Below, in pieces: positions 17,658-26,316 of a stretch of DNA of 64,000 nucleotides. Source of the stretch: Sphingobium sp. TKS (GTDB lineage: Bacteria; Pseudomonadota; Alphaproteobacteria; Sphingomonadales; Sphingomonadaceae); NCBI RefSeq assembly GCF_001563265.1, contig NZ_CP005084.1, positions 442,001 through 506,000 of the forward strand. The letters run 5' to 3'. Made by a program: the position numbers and the translations under genes. Under the pieces are notes generated by a model. That model saw nothing but the letters and a program-made list of their open reading frames with translations, had not been told where the DNA came from and made no database searches. The first letter of the stretch is position 1. Each line of letters starts with the position of its first letter.

Positions 17658-18437
17658 TCACCGCGGCGCCATGCGCAGCGCGCCGTCAAGACGCACCGAA
17701 GCCGCGTTCATGTAACCATTGCCGATCAGGAACAGCACGGTCTCGGCATATTCCTCCGGCTTTCCCAGACGCTTGGGAAAGGGCACCGTCGCGGCCAGCG
17801 AATCCTGAACATTCTGCGGCAACCCGGCGAGCATCGGGGTACCCAATATCCCCGGCAGGATGACGTTGCAGCGAATACCGTCGCCCATGAGATCGCGGGC
17901 GATCGGCAGCGTCATGCCCTTCACCCCGGCCTTAGAGGCGGCATAGGCCGCCTGTCCGATCTGCCCATCCTCGGCAGCGACGGAAGCGGTGTTGATGATG
18001 ACGCCCCGCTCACCATCCTCCAGCGGATCGAGCGTCAGCATGCCCGCCGCCGATTTGGCGATGCAGGCGAAGGTTCCCACCAGATTGATGCTCACGGTGC
18101 GCATGAAGGCCGCGATGCGATGGGCAACAGGCGCGCCGCTTTCCCTGTCGCGGCTGGCCGTCTTTTCGCCCGACGCGATGCCCGCGCAGTTGACGAGAAT
18201 GCGCTCCTGCCCCTGCGCATCGCGCGCCTTGGCAAAGGCAGCGTCGACCGATGCCTCATCGGTCACATCGACGGCGCAAAACAGGGCGCCAATCTCAGCC
18301 GCCAGCGCTTCGCCGCGCTCGGCATTCACGTCGAAGATCGCGACTCTGGCCCCGGCGCCCCGCAGCGCCCGCGCCGTCGCCTCACCCAATCCCGATGCGC
18401 CGCCGGTCACGACGGCGGGCATGTCCTTGATCCGCAT
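17658..18437 (-). CDS. SDR dehydrogenase, 3-hydroxyacyl-CoA dehydrogenase-like
   Basis: 259 residues from ATG 18437 with GGAGAGAG upstream. Classical SDR: cofactor motif TGGASGLG at 11-18, NCAG at 83-86, catalytic Ser152, Tyr165 and Lys169 (YAASK). The length and the long insert around residues 90-145 resemble the type II 3-hydroxyacyl-CoA dehydrogenase (HSD10) group. That function fits a thiolase gene starting 11 bases after its stop: the pair would carry out the last two steps of a beta-oxidation round. Other hydroxy-substrates are possible, since SDR specificity is hard to read from sequence. Confidence 0.9.
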   Translation of the reverse strand: MRIKDMPAVVTGGASGLGEATARALRGAGARVAIFDVNAERGEALAAEIGALFCAVDVTDEASVDAAFAKARDAQGQERILVNCAGIASGEKTASRDRESGAPVAHRIAAFMRTVSINLVGTFACIAKSAAGMLTLDPLEDGERGVIINTASVAAEDGQIGQAAYAASKAGVKGMTLPIARDLMGDGIRCNVILPGILGTPMLAGLPQNVQDSLAATVPFPKRLGKPEEYAETVLFLIGNGYMNAASVRLDGALRMAPR

Positions 18438-18461
18438 TTTCTCTCTCCTGTGGATATGGCT

Positions 18462-19139
18462 TCAGGCCTGTGTCGGGCCAAGCCTTAGCGGCATGCACAT
18501 GACGGCCACGATCTGCTCCATCGTGTCCTCCAGCGCTTCCTCGAACGTCTCCCCGAACATCTCCCCGTCCGTGCCATGATGGCGGACCAGGATGTTGAGG
18601 AACATGAGACTGATGCTGATGAGCCGCCGCTGCGCGACATGCGGCGGCAGATAATCAACCCGATCGCGCAGCAGATGGAGCGCGCGGGTCAGATGGGGCG
18701 GCTCCGATCCGCTGAAATCGCCAAATTCCGGAGAACGGCTTTGCAGCAGATACTGGCTGAGGAAGCTGGCATAGCTATGGTTGCCATCGGCGTCCTGAAG
18801 GTCGAGCTGCGGCAGCAGGATGATCTCCAATATGGTGCGCGCATCCTTCAGCCGCCCGCCTGCTTCCGCCCGGCGCAACAGGGCGCCGCGCGCGTCCTCC
18901 ATCTGATCCATGCGAAAGTCGAAGATGGCGCGCACCAGACCCTCACGCGATCCGAAATGATATTGCACCGCCGCGTGATTGCCCTGCCCGGCCTGTGCGG
19001 CAATCTCGCGCATCGAGGCACCATGGATGCCGCCCTTCGCAAACAGCCGCTCACCGGCGAGGATGAGGCGGGTCTTGCCGTCGAGACTTTCGGTCGCCGC
19101 CCCATCCTCCAGCTGGTTATCCATGCCCGCCACCCACAT
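18462..19139 (-). CDS. TetR family transcriptional regulator 2
   Basis: 225 residues if ATG 19139 is used; ATG 19124 is also possible and neither has an ideal ribosome binding site. HTH in RLILAGERLFAKGGIHGASM, REIAAQAGQGNHAAVQYHFG. Paralogue of TetR 1 over its full length. It is the first gene of the operon with the SDR and thiolase and is divergent from the diketocamphane-monooxygenase-like gene; box 3 lies in the shared gap. This is the usual layout of an autoregulated local repressor. Confidence 0.9.
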   Translation of the reverse strand: MWVAGMDNQLEDGAATESLDGKTRLILAGERLFAKGGIHGASMREIAAQAGQGNHAAVQYHFGSREGLVRAIFDFRMDQMEDARGALLRRAEAGGRLKDARTILEIILLPQLDLQDADGNHSYASFLSQYLLQSRSPEFGDFSGSEPPHLTRALHLLRDRVDYLPPHVAQRRLISISLMFLNILVRHHGTDGEMFGETFEEALEDTMEQIVAVMCMPLRLGPTQA

Positions 19140-19380
19140 TCCTTATTACATCTGTTTTAGAAATACCCGGCATTGAAGGCGGGCCGAAAAATATATTTCC
19201 AGAAACCACCCCTTCCCAACCGCCAAACCGATCGCAGAAAAATGGGCATATTGCAAGAATTTTAGCGGTATTTCGGCATAATATGTCGACGCACCGCGCT
19301 CACAACCTCTGCGCGCTGGGCCAAAGCCCTAGCCCAGACGCGAAATTACACTTGACTTAAATTCCCGCGCTGGATTATCC

Positions 19381-19394
19381 CTAATCACTGTTAG
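19381..19394. promoter_or_regulatory. Operator-like palindrome, box 3
   Basis: CTAAT-CACT-GTTAG in the 329-base gap between TetR 2 and the monooxygenase at 19469. TTGACT at 19352-19357 followed 17 bases later by TTATCC (19375-19380) places the box just after a weak -10. The rest of the gap has no gene. Confidence 0.65.
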
Positions 19395-19468
19395 ACAGCC
19401 CTGGCCCATATGCCGCCCAAAGACGGCAGCCATCGGCTCGTTGCGATTACGCTCAAGGAGAGACTTTC

Positions 19469-20608
19469 ATGGCGATGGAAACCGGCCTCATCTTCCACCC
19501 CTATATGCGCCCGGGCCGAACGGCGCGGCAGACCTTCGAATGGGGCGTTCAGAACAGCGTGGCCTGCGACAAGGCAGGCTTCACCTCGATGATGATCTCC
19601 GAGCATGCCTCGCAGATCTGGGAGAATATCCCCAACCCCGAACTCATCATGGCCGCTGCCGCATTGCAAACGAGCCAGATCAAGTTCGCTCCGATGGCGC
19701 ACATCCTGCCCCACCAGCATCCCGCTAAGCTCGCCATTATGGTCGGCTGGCTGTCGCAGATTCTGGAAGGCCGCTATTTCATGGGCATCGGCGCCGGCGC
19801 CTATCCGCAGGCCTCCTACATGCACGGCATCAGGGAAGCGGAGCCGCAGATGCTGAACGACATGGTGCGTGAATCCCTCACCATCATGGAGAAGATCTGG
19901 AAGCGCGAGCCCTTTTTCTACGAGGGCAAATATTGGGACGCCGGCTTTCCCGAGGAAACCCCGGCGGAAACCGAGGAAGACGAACAGCATATGCTGGCCG
20001 ATTTCTCGCCCTGGAACGGCGCCTTTCCCGAGTTTGCCGTCACCGGGTTCAGCCAGAATTCGCCGTCGATGAAACTCGCGGGCGAGCGCAACTTCAAGCC
20101 GGTATCGATCTTCTCCGGCCTCGACGCGCTCAAGCGTCACTGGGAAATCTATTCGGAGGCCAATATCAAGGCAGGCTTCACGCCGAACCGCCAGCGCCAT
20201 GCCGTCTCGCAGACCGTCTTCTGCGCGGACACCGACGCGGAGGCCAAGCGGCTCGTGATGGAGGGGCCGATCGGTTATTGCTTCAACAAATATCTGATCC
20301 CGATCTGGCACCGCTTCGGCATGATGGACGGCTTCGCCAAGGACGCCGGCATCGATCCCAAGGATGCCGACCTCGAATTCCTGGTCGACAATGTCTTCGT
20401 CGTCGGCTCGCCCGACACCGTCGTCGACAAGCTCAACACCCTGTTCGAACAATGCGGCGGTTGGGGCACGCTCCAGGTCGAAGCCCATGACTATTATGAC
20501 GATCCGTCGCCCTGGTTCTATTCGCTCGAACTGCTCGCCAAGGAAGTCGCGCCCCGCGTGAAGCTGCCGGGCACGCGCGAAGCGGTGAGTGAGGCGGCGG
20601 TCGCCTGA
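19469..20608 (+). CDS. FMN-dependent luciferase-like monooxygenase, diketocamphane 1,2-monooxygenase type
   Basis: 379 residues from ATG 19469, with AAGGAGAG upstream. Bacterial luciferase-like fold. Segments such as RTARQTFEWGVQNSVACDKA, ISEHASQIWENIPNPELIMA, FAPMAHILPHQHPAKLAI and GWLSQILEGRYFMGIGAG match what I recall of the oxygenating subunit of diketocamphane monooxygenases, the type II Baeyer-Villiger enzymes of the camphor route. Such enzymes use reduced FMN supplied by a separate flavin reductase to turn a ring ketone into a lactone. A flavin reductase and a P450cam-like gene lie 8 kb away under the same operator type. The ketone substrate is unknown. Confidence 0.85.
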   Translation: MAMETGLIFHPYMRPGRTARQTFEWGVQNSVACDKAGFTSMMISEHASQIWENIPNPELIMAAAALQTSQIKFAPMAHILPHQHPAKLAIMVGWLSQILEGRYFMGIGAGAYPQASYMHGIREAEPQMLNDMVRESLTIMEKIWKREPFFYEGKYWDAGFPEETPAETEEDEQHMLADFSPWNGAFPEFAVTGFSQNSPSMKLAGERNFKPVSIFSGLDALKRHWEIYSEANIKAGFTPNRQRHAVSQTVFCADTDAEAKRLVMEGPIGYCFNKYLIPIWHRFGMMDGFAKDAGIDPKDADLEFLVDNVFVVGSPDTVVDKLNTLFEQCGGWGTLQVEAHDYYDDPSPWFYSLELLAKEVAPRVKLPGTREAVSEAAVA

Positions 20609-20625
20609 TCTTCGGATCGCAACGC

Positions 20626-20667
20626 AAAAAGGGGTGGGAGATCATCGATCTCTCACCCCTTTTTTTT
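20626..20667. terminator. Rho-independent terminator, bidirectional
   Basis: Stem from AAAAAGGGGTG through GGGAGAT, loop CATCG, return arm ATCTCTCACCCC followed by eight T. The A run on the other side makes it usable in both directions. It lies between the convergent monooxygenase and TetR 3 genes. Confidence 0.92.
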
Positions 20668-20707
20668 GTGCCTGAAAAGCGATGCGCGCAGTACGCGCCA
20701 TAAAAGG

Positions 20708-21301
20708 TCAGGGACGTTCGACCGCGAACCCGTGGAGAAGCAGATCGGCCGCCTGTTCGGCAATCTGCGCAGGCCCCAGCTTTCCCGGACGATACCAGGA
20801 CGAACAGGAATCGAGCATCGCAATCAGGAACTTGCGAACGACAGTGGCGTCCAGAGCCCTGGCACCGCTGCCGTCGGCCTGGGCCGCGACGATCAAATCG
20901 CGCCAATAGTTATCAAAGCTGGAATAGGCCGCCAGCACGCGCTGACGCATCTCATCGGGCAAGTCGTCAAACACGCGGGAGACGGCGGACGAATAGTCAT
21001 CACCGGTCAACAGGAAGTCGACATGCGCGACAATCGCCGCGCGCAGCCGCACCATGGACGACGCCCCCGACCCCAGCCCTTCCACGCGCGCCATGATGTG
21101 ACGGTTGTTATGATAGATGCCCTCCATCATCACCTCCTCGACCAGATGGTCCTTGGACGGAAAATGATGATAGATACTGGGCGCCAGCATGCCGGCCCCC
21201 TTTGCAATGTCGCTCAGTTTGGCGCCGGCCAGCCCCTTTTGCCGCAGGATCGCGGCGGCGGAATCCAGAATGCGCGTTCGGCCATTATCTGCTTGTGCCA
21301 T
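20708..21301 (-). CDS. TetR family transcriptional regulator 3
   Basis: 197 residues from ATG 21301 with AGAGGG just upstream. HTH in RILDSAAAILRQKGLAGAKL, SDIAKGAGMLAPSIYHHFP; the C-terminal SSWYRPGKLGPAQIAEQA is shared with regulators of the KstR2-like group and with TetR 4 at 49 kb. It is the last gene of the operon luciferase-like monooxygenase - crotonase - SMP30 - TetR. Regulators of this group often sense CoA thioester intermediates; whether this one does is inference. Confidence 0.9.
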   Translation of the reverse strand: MAQADNGRTRILDSAAAILRQKGLAGAKLSDIAKGAGMLAPSIYHHFPSKDHLVEEVMMEGIYHNNRHIMARVEGLGSGASSMVRLRAAIVAHVDFLLTGDDYSSAVSRVFDDLPDEMRQRVLAAYSSFDNYWRDLIVAAQADGSGARALDATVVRKFLIAMLDSCSSWYRPGKLGPAQIAEQAADLLLHGFAVERP

Positions 21302-21355
21302 GCGCCCTCTTAACCGCTATTTCAGCGAAATACAGCCCTTTCGCCTATGGCGAGC

Positions 21356-22291
21356 CTATCCGGCGAAAGGCGTGTTTGGGACGCCTGCGGCGGGTGGATC
21401 GAGAATCTCGAACAGACCACCAGCCAGCGGCTGCTGCGCGAAGATTTCGGGCGTGAAGCCCTGCGATCCGGTGATCAGGAACAGCCGGCTATAATCTGTA
21501 CCGCCAAAGGCCGGGCGAAGGCCGCGCCGGATCGGCAGGCGCCGTTCCTCCAGCAAAGTGGCATCCGGCGCAAAGCGACGCAACATCCAGCTTTCGTAAA
21601 AGGCCATCCAGATACAGCCTTCGACATCGACGGCCATGCCGTCGGGATAGCCATCCTCGGGCTTGAACGTCAGGAAATCGCGTCGGTTGGACAGGGTGCC
21701 ATCCTTCGCCACATCATAGGCCCAGCTCACCAGCGGCATGGAATCGTTCACATAAGCGATCCTGCCATCGGGGCTGAACGCCGGGCCATTGGCGGTGACG
21801 ATATTGCGTTCCTGCGTGCTGACCGTTCCATCGGCATCGAGCCGGTAGAGTTCGCCGGTGCTGCGGACCTCGAAATTGCCGAGCGTGCTTTCCTTGTCCT
21901 CAGCCGTGGTGCTTTCGTCCCACTGGCTGGAATCGCAGGACCCTGACCAGTAGCGTCCCTTGCGATCAGTGACGCCGTCATTCAGGCGCGCGACTTTCGG
22001 GTTGGGGATGGGATGGATGAAGGGCTGGTAAACCTGCCGCTTCGGATCGACATGAGCAAAACCGTCGGCGCAGGAGGCGACGAAGCCGCCGCTTGCCCGC
22101 GGCGCGATGGCGCTGATCCAGGCTGGCGCGTCCCACCGGCCCTTCTCGCCGCTCGCCAGATGATACCAGTTGATGCTGGGCGCCTCGATGTCGACCCAAT
22201 AGATGCAGCCGTCCCGATCGTCCCAGATGGTGCTTTCACCCAGGATGGCCTTCGCGTCCCACAGGCAGCGCCAGCCTTCGCCTTCCATCAT
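21356..22291 (-). CDS. SMP-30/gluconolactonase family hydrolase
   Basis: 311 residues from the first of two adjacent ATG codons at 22291, preceded by GGGATGAGG; a longer open frame to 22885 is antisense to the crotonase and is discarded. Six-bladed propeller with the family metal ligands in GESTIWDDR (Glu), ARLNDGVTD (Asn) and DGMAVDVEG (Asp). Family members hydrolyse lactones. In an operon with a luciferase-like oxygenase this suggests opening of a lactone made by Baeyer-Villiger oxidation. The gene is 20 bases from the crotonase stop. Confidence 0.9.
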   Translation of the reverse strand: MMEGEGWRCLWDAKAILGESTIWDDRDGCIYWVDIEAPSINWYHLASGEKGRWDAPAWISAIAPRASGGFVASCADGFAHVDPKRQVYQPFIHPIPNPKVARLNDGVTDRKGRYWSGSCDSSQWDESTTAEDKESTLGNFEVRSTGELYRLDADGTVSTQERNIVTANGPAFSPDGRIAYVNDSMPLVSWAYDVAKDGTLSNRRDFLTFKPEDGYPDGMAVDVEGCIWMAFYESWMLRRFAPDATLLEERRLPIRRGLRPAFGGTDYSRLFLITGSQGFTPEIFAQQPLAGGLFEILDPPAAGVPNTPFAG

Positions 22292-22311
22292 AGCCTCATC
22301 CCGTCCTTCTA

Positions 22312-23157
22312 TCAGAGCTTTACGATCGGATCGCCAAAGGGTTCGTCGCGTTGCCGGACGGCTTCCTTCAACCCTTCCGTCCGCACGGTTTCGTTGAAGC
22401 GCGTCCGGCTCGCCGCCAGATGCCCGCGCGCGTCCATTTCCGCCGCCATGCGCTGCAAGGTCCGCGCGCCCATCAGTTCGAGGCCGATATTGACGATCCG
22501 CTTGTTGGCGCTCAGCAGATCGGGGTCGATCAGCGCCAGCCGCGCCGCGAGCGCTTTGACCTCCGCCTCCAGCTGGTCGGCGGGAACGGCCTTGAGCGCC
22601 AGGCCGATCCGGGCCGCATCCTCGCCGCGAATAGAATCCCCGGTCAGCAGCAGCCGCTTCGCCCATTGCGGCCCGGCCAGATAGAGCCACATATGACTCG
22701 GCAGCGACCCCTGCGACCGCGCGGGCGGAAAGCCGAAGATCGCATCGTCCGCGCAGATCACCATGTCGCAGAGCAGAGCCAGATCGGTCCCTCCCGCCAG
22801 ACAACGGCCATGGACCTGCGCGATCACCGGCTTGTGCATGTCGAACAGCGCCATGCGCAGCCGCTGGGCGCGTTCCTGATGCCAACTGTCATCGTCGAAC
22901 TTCGCCCGGCCGCGCCGGTGATCGACTTGGCCGGGGATCGGCTGATCGTAGCGCTGGAGGTCATAACCCGAACAGAAATCCGGCCCCGCCGCCTTCAGGA
23001 CCACCGCGTGCACGCGAACATCCTCATCGGCTTCCCACAGCAGCGCATTGAGTTGCTCCTGGAGAGGCTCGCTCAGCGCGTTGCGCTTTTCTGGCCGGTT
23101 CAGCGTGATCCACGCGGTGCCGTCACGCACATCGTACAGGAGCAATGGCTCACTCAT
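22312..23157 (-). CDS. Enoyl-CoA hydratase/isomerase (crotonase) 1
   Basis: 281 residues from ATG 23157 with GAGGACAGG upstream. Crotonase fold: ITLNRPEKRNALS at the N terminus, oxyanion-hole segments FCSGYDLQRY and HGRCLAGGTDLALLCD. The Glu pair of classic hydratases is not evident in the second segment (AIFGFPPARSQG), so it may be a hydrolase, isomerase or ring-opening member instead of a simple hydratase. It lies between the luciferase-like monooxygenase and SMP30 genes and is likely to act on a CoA thioester of the oxidised ring or its opened product. Confidence 0.88.
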   Translation of the reverse strand: MSEPLLLYDVRDGTAWITLNRPEKRNALSEPLQEQLNALLWEADEDVRVHAVVLKAAGPDFCSGYDLQRYDQPIPGQVDHRRGRAKFDDDSWHQERAQRLRMALFDMHKPVIAQVHGRCLAGGTDLALLCDMVICADDAIFGFPPARSQGSLPSHMWLYLAGPQWAKRLLLTGDSIRGEDAARIGLALKAVPADQLEAEVKALAARLALIDPDLLSANKRIVNIGLELMGARTLQRMAAEMDARGHLAASRTRFNETVRTEGLKEAVRQRDEPFGDPIVKL

Positions 23158-23204
23158 CCTGTCCTCATCCTCTCAAAAGGCGCCGATCCTGATCGGCCGC
23201 CGCA

Positions 23205-24311
23205 TCACGCCAAAGTCTGCATGCTGACCGGAGCGACCGGCGCGGACACATCGATGTCCTTGAGATGGGGCAGAACCTTGCGCGCGAAAAGCTCATAATT
23301 TTCCCGGCCCACCTCAAAGGGCATGTCGCCGAACTGGGTATAGATGATGAAGCTGCCCACGTCGAAGCGATCGACCATCGCCTTCAGCTTCTCCAGCACT
23401 TCTTCCGGGCGGCCCCATATCTGGAGATCGGCGAGGAAGTTGTTGAATTTCTCGATGCCATTCTTCTCCACGCTGGCCGCCAGCGCGCCATAATATTCAT
23501 AGCCTTCGATCGAGGCGAATTCCTTGTTGCCGAACTGATAGAAGGAGGAAGTCGAGCGGGCATATTCAAGCAGATATTTGTCGCGCATTTCCTGCGCCTT
23601 CGCTGCATCCTCATTGACGGCGACGAAAGCGACGACCACCGGCTTGGGTGCGGGACGCCCCTGCATCGCGAAGAAACGCTCGCGATAGCTGGTGATATCC
23701 TCCTGGACCCGGTCCCAGGGCTTCTGCGCGATGATCATCAACCCGACGTCCAGATTGGCCATCAGCTTGACCGATTCCGGCGACACGGCGGAGGCGAACA
23801 CACGACCCCGATAGCTGGCATAGGGGCGCGGGCGCAGCTCGACGCGCGGCTGCTTCAGATAGTCGCCGTCATATTCCATGACGCCGGTTTCCAGCGCTTC
23901 CAGCAACGCCTCGGCATATTCGCGGAAACGCTTGCGCGCCTCACCCATGGGCACGCCGAAGCCGTCAAACTCCTCCTTGCCCAGACCCCGGCCGATACCC
24001 AGGATCGCGCGCCCTTCAGAGAACTGGTCGAGCAGGAGGAAGCTTTCCGCGATGCGAACCGGGTTCTGCCACGGCAACACGGTGACGGTCGTGCCCAGCT
24101 TGATCCGCTTGGTCTGACCCGCCACCCAGGACAGGAACTGGGGCACGTTGGGCGTCATCATATAGCCGGTGAAATGATGCTCCGGCGTCCAGACGGAATC
24201 GAAGCCCTGATCCTCGGCACGCGCCGCCAGCGAGAGCTCGTGACGGAACACGTCGATATCGCTGACCTTGTCGTTCAGATTCTGGAACGTCAGCCCCAAT
24301 CCCACTTCCAT
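23205..24311 (-). CDS. Luciferase-like flavin-dependent monooxygenase 2
   Basis: 368 residues from ATG 24311, with GGAGG 6 bases upstream; a TTG four codons earlier overlaps the ribosome binding site and is rejected. Bacterial luciferase fold typical of the F420/FMN family: AARAEDQGFDSVWTPEHHF, KRIKLGTTVTVLPWQNPVRI, EGRAILGIGRGLGKEEFDG. It is of a different subgroup from the enzyme at 19.5 kb. First gene of the operon with crotonase, SMP30 and TetR 3, under box 4. It probably performs another FMNH2-dependent oxygenation; the exact reaction is unknown. Confidence 0.88.
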   Translation of the reverse strand: MEVGLGLTFQNLNDKVSDIDVFRHELSLAARAEDQGFDSVWTPEHHFTGYMMTPNVPQFLSWVAGQTKRIKLGTTVTVLPWQNPVRIAESFLLLDQFSEGRAILGIGRGLGKEEFDGFGVPMGEARKRFREYAEALLEALETGVMEYDGDYLKQPRVELRPRPYASYRGRVFASAVSPESVKLMANLDVGLMIIAQKPWDRVQEDITSYRERFFAMQGRPAPKPVVVAFVAVNEDAAKAQEMRDKYLLEYARSTSSFYQFGNKEFASIEGYEYYGALAASVEKNGIEKFNNFLADLQIWGRPEEVLEKLKAMVDRFDVGSFIIYTQFGDMPFEVGRENYELFARKVLPHLKDIDVSAPVAPVSMQTLA

Positions 24312-24344
24312 ATTCGCCTCCAAAACACATCTCTTGGAATTAAA

Positions 24345-24358
24345 CTAATTACAATTAG
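24345..24358. promoter_or_regulatory. Operator-like palindrome, box 4
   Basis: CTAAT-TACA-ATTAG in the divergent gap, close to the luciferase-like monooxygenase 2 start. On the minus strand TTGCCA and TAGTTT flank it with spacing 18, so the box would sit between -35 and -10. Confidence 0.7.
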
Positions 24359-24543
24359 GTTGATTTGGCAAGCCCCTTCGCACGGCAAAGCTGCCCATGA
24401 GGCCATTTTCGGCCATTGAGAAAGCTCGAAACTCGGTTTTCTTCCATAATTTTATCTATACATTTCTGGTATTTAAATGATATTTCACTTTCCCTTGAAA
24501 ATCGAAGGCAGAGACAGGAAACAACAGCGAAAAACCGTCGCCC

Positions 24544-24584
24544 TTGACGAACATGGCGTAAATTTGCATCATAACAGAAATTAG
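24544..24584 (+). promoter_or_regulatory. Promoter and operator-like box 5
   Basis: TTGACG (24544-24549), 17-base spacer, CATCAT (24567-24572), with the box ATAAC-AGAA-ATTAG at 24571-24584 starting inside the -10 and followed by GC. It drives the acyl-CoA ligase operon. The left arm differs from the consensus in the same way as box 7. Confidence 0.6.
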
Positions 24585-24603
24585 GCAGAGGAGATTTCGA
24601 CCG

Positions 24604-26289
24604 GTGAGTGAGTCCATCGCAGCGCGGCGCCAGGCCATGGCAGACCGGCATCCTGTCTGGCAGGAGATGACGCTGGACGCTTATCTCAGACGCGCCGCCG
24701 AAGATTATGGCACGCGCCCGCTCGTCATCACCGATGCCGAAACGCTCGATTATGCCACGGTGGAGGCGCAATCCCGGCAGATCGCGGCGGGCCTCGTGGC
24801 CCTCGGCATCCAGCGCGGCGAACGGGTGGGCCTGATGATGGCCAATTATCCCGTCACTGTGTCCCTGCTTTTCGCGATCTGGCGTAGCGGGGCCGTGGCC
24901 GTGGCGATCAACACGCTCTATAGCCCCAAGGAGCTGGAATATGTCATCCGCGAAGCCGGATGCGCGCTGCTCGTCAGCATGGCCGGCTTCGGTTCCCGCC
25001 GCTTCGATCGGGAACTGGACGAGCGCATGCCGGGATGGCGGACCGGCGACTATGCCCCCCTGCCGGAATTGCGCCGAGGCTTGGTGTACGACATCAACGC
25101 GCCGCAGCATTTTTTCGATGCGCTACCGGCCGGGGAACTGCCCGAACAGGGCGCCGAACCCCATGATCCGGCCGTCATCATGTTCACCTCCGGCACGACC
25201 GGATCGCCCAAGGGGGTGATGCAGACCCATGACAATCTGCTGCGGGCCGCTTATGCTGGGGCCTATCATCAGGCGTTCGAGGACGGCCGGCGCGCGGTCT
25301 TCTCGCTGCCGCTTTATCATTCCTTCGGCCTTGTCGTGGGGCTGCTGTCCGGGATGATCGTCGGCGGCGCCATCATTCCCCTGCTCCGCTTCGATCCGCA
25401 CGCCCTGCTGACGGCGACCGAGCGCCACCGCGCGACTTACCTCATGGGCGTTCCGACCATGACGATCGCCATGATGGAGCAGGCGAAGACGCAAAGTTAC
25501 GATCTGTCCTCCCTGACCGCCGTGCACAGCGCCGCAGCCCCGACGCCGAGCTGGGTCTGGCGCGAGATACAGCGCGTCTTCGGCTGCGAGGAGATTTTCA
25601 CCAGCTACGGCCAGACCGAAGTGACCGCGACCATCGTGTGTACCAAGCCGGGCGATCCCATCGAGATCGTCTCGGAAACGCAGGGCTGCATCGTCGAGGC
25701 CGGTGTAGCCGGAATCCCCGCGCTGGGCGGCAGGATTTGCGAATTCAAGACGATCGACCCGGAAACCGGTGAAGATCTGCCGCACGGCGCCGCGGGCGAA
25801 TTGTGCACGCGGGGACCGATGAACAGCCTCGGCTATTTCCGCCGCCCGGAGGAAACCGCCAAACTCTTCCTTCCGGGCCGCTGGATTCGCACGGGCGACC
25901 TTGGACAGTTCAGGCCCGACGGCAATTTGTTCCTCACCGGGCGGTCGAAGGAACTCTATAAGAGCAAGGGCGAACTGGTTTCCCCCAAGGAGCTGGAGCA
26001 ACTCGTCACTGCCCATCCAGCCATTGCACAGGCCTTTTTCATCGGCATGCCCGATGACCGATGGGGCGAATGCGGTTGCGCCTGGATCGTGCTGGCCGAC
26101 GGCCAGTCCTTCACCGCCGAAGAACTGCTCGCCTGGCTCGCTCCGCAAGTGGCGGGCTACAAGCTGCCGCGCGACATCTGGTTCATTGCCGACAATGAAC
26201 TGCCCAAGACCGGCACCGGCAAGGTGCAGAAGGACATCCTCAAGGACATGGCATTGGCACAGCTCGCTGCGGCGAAGGGCGCAGCCTGA
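24604..26289 (+). CDS. AMP-binding acyl-CoA ligase
   Basis: 561 residues from GTG 24604, with GAGGAG about 10 bases upstream. ANL superfamily: P-loop-like motif FTSGTTGSPKGVMQTH near residue 195, ITSYGQTEVTAT-type A5 motif (FTSYGQTEV), A7 motif IRTGDLG and the C-terminal Lys in KTGTGKVQKDIL. It joins a carboxylic acid to CoA with ATP. In the camphor route the equivalent step activates the acid formed after ring opening; that role is inferred from context. It is followed after 27 bases by the RibB-type gene. Confidence 0.93.
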   Translation: MSESIAARRQAMADRHPVWQEMTLDAYLRRAAEDYGTRPLVITDAETLDYATVEAQSRQIAAGLVALGIQRGERVGLMMANYPVTVSLLFAIWRSGAVAVAINTLYSPKELEYVIREAGCALLVSMAGFGSRRFDRELDERMPGWRTGDYAPLPELRRGLVYDINAPQHFFDALPAGELPEQGAEPHDPAVIMFTSGTTGSPKGVMQTHDNLLRAAYAGAYHQAFEDGRRAVFSLPLYHSFGLVVGLLSGMIVGGAIIPLLRFDPHALLTATERHRATYLMGVPTMTIAMMEQAKTQSYDLSSLTAVHSAAAPTPSWVWREIQRVFGCEEIFTSYGQTEVTATIVCTKPGDPIEIVSETQGCIVEAGVAGIPALGGRICEFKTIDPETGEDLPHGAAGELCTRGPMNSLGYFRRPEETAKLFLPGRWIRTGDLGQFRPDGNLFLTGRSKELYKSKGELVSPKELEQLVTAHPAIAQAFFIGMPDDRWGECGCAWIVLADGQSFTAEELLAWLAPQVAGYKLPRDIWFIADNELPKTGTGKVQKDILKDMALAQLAAAKGAA

Positions 26290-26316
26290 ACCAACAGGCA
26301 AATGGAAAGAAAAGCA

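Noticed and set aside
22292..22885. N-terminal extension of the SMP30 frame by about 198 codons
   Set aside because: It overlaps the crotonase gene on the same strand in another frame and lacks homology; a good start with ribosome binding site exists at 22291.
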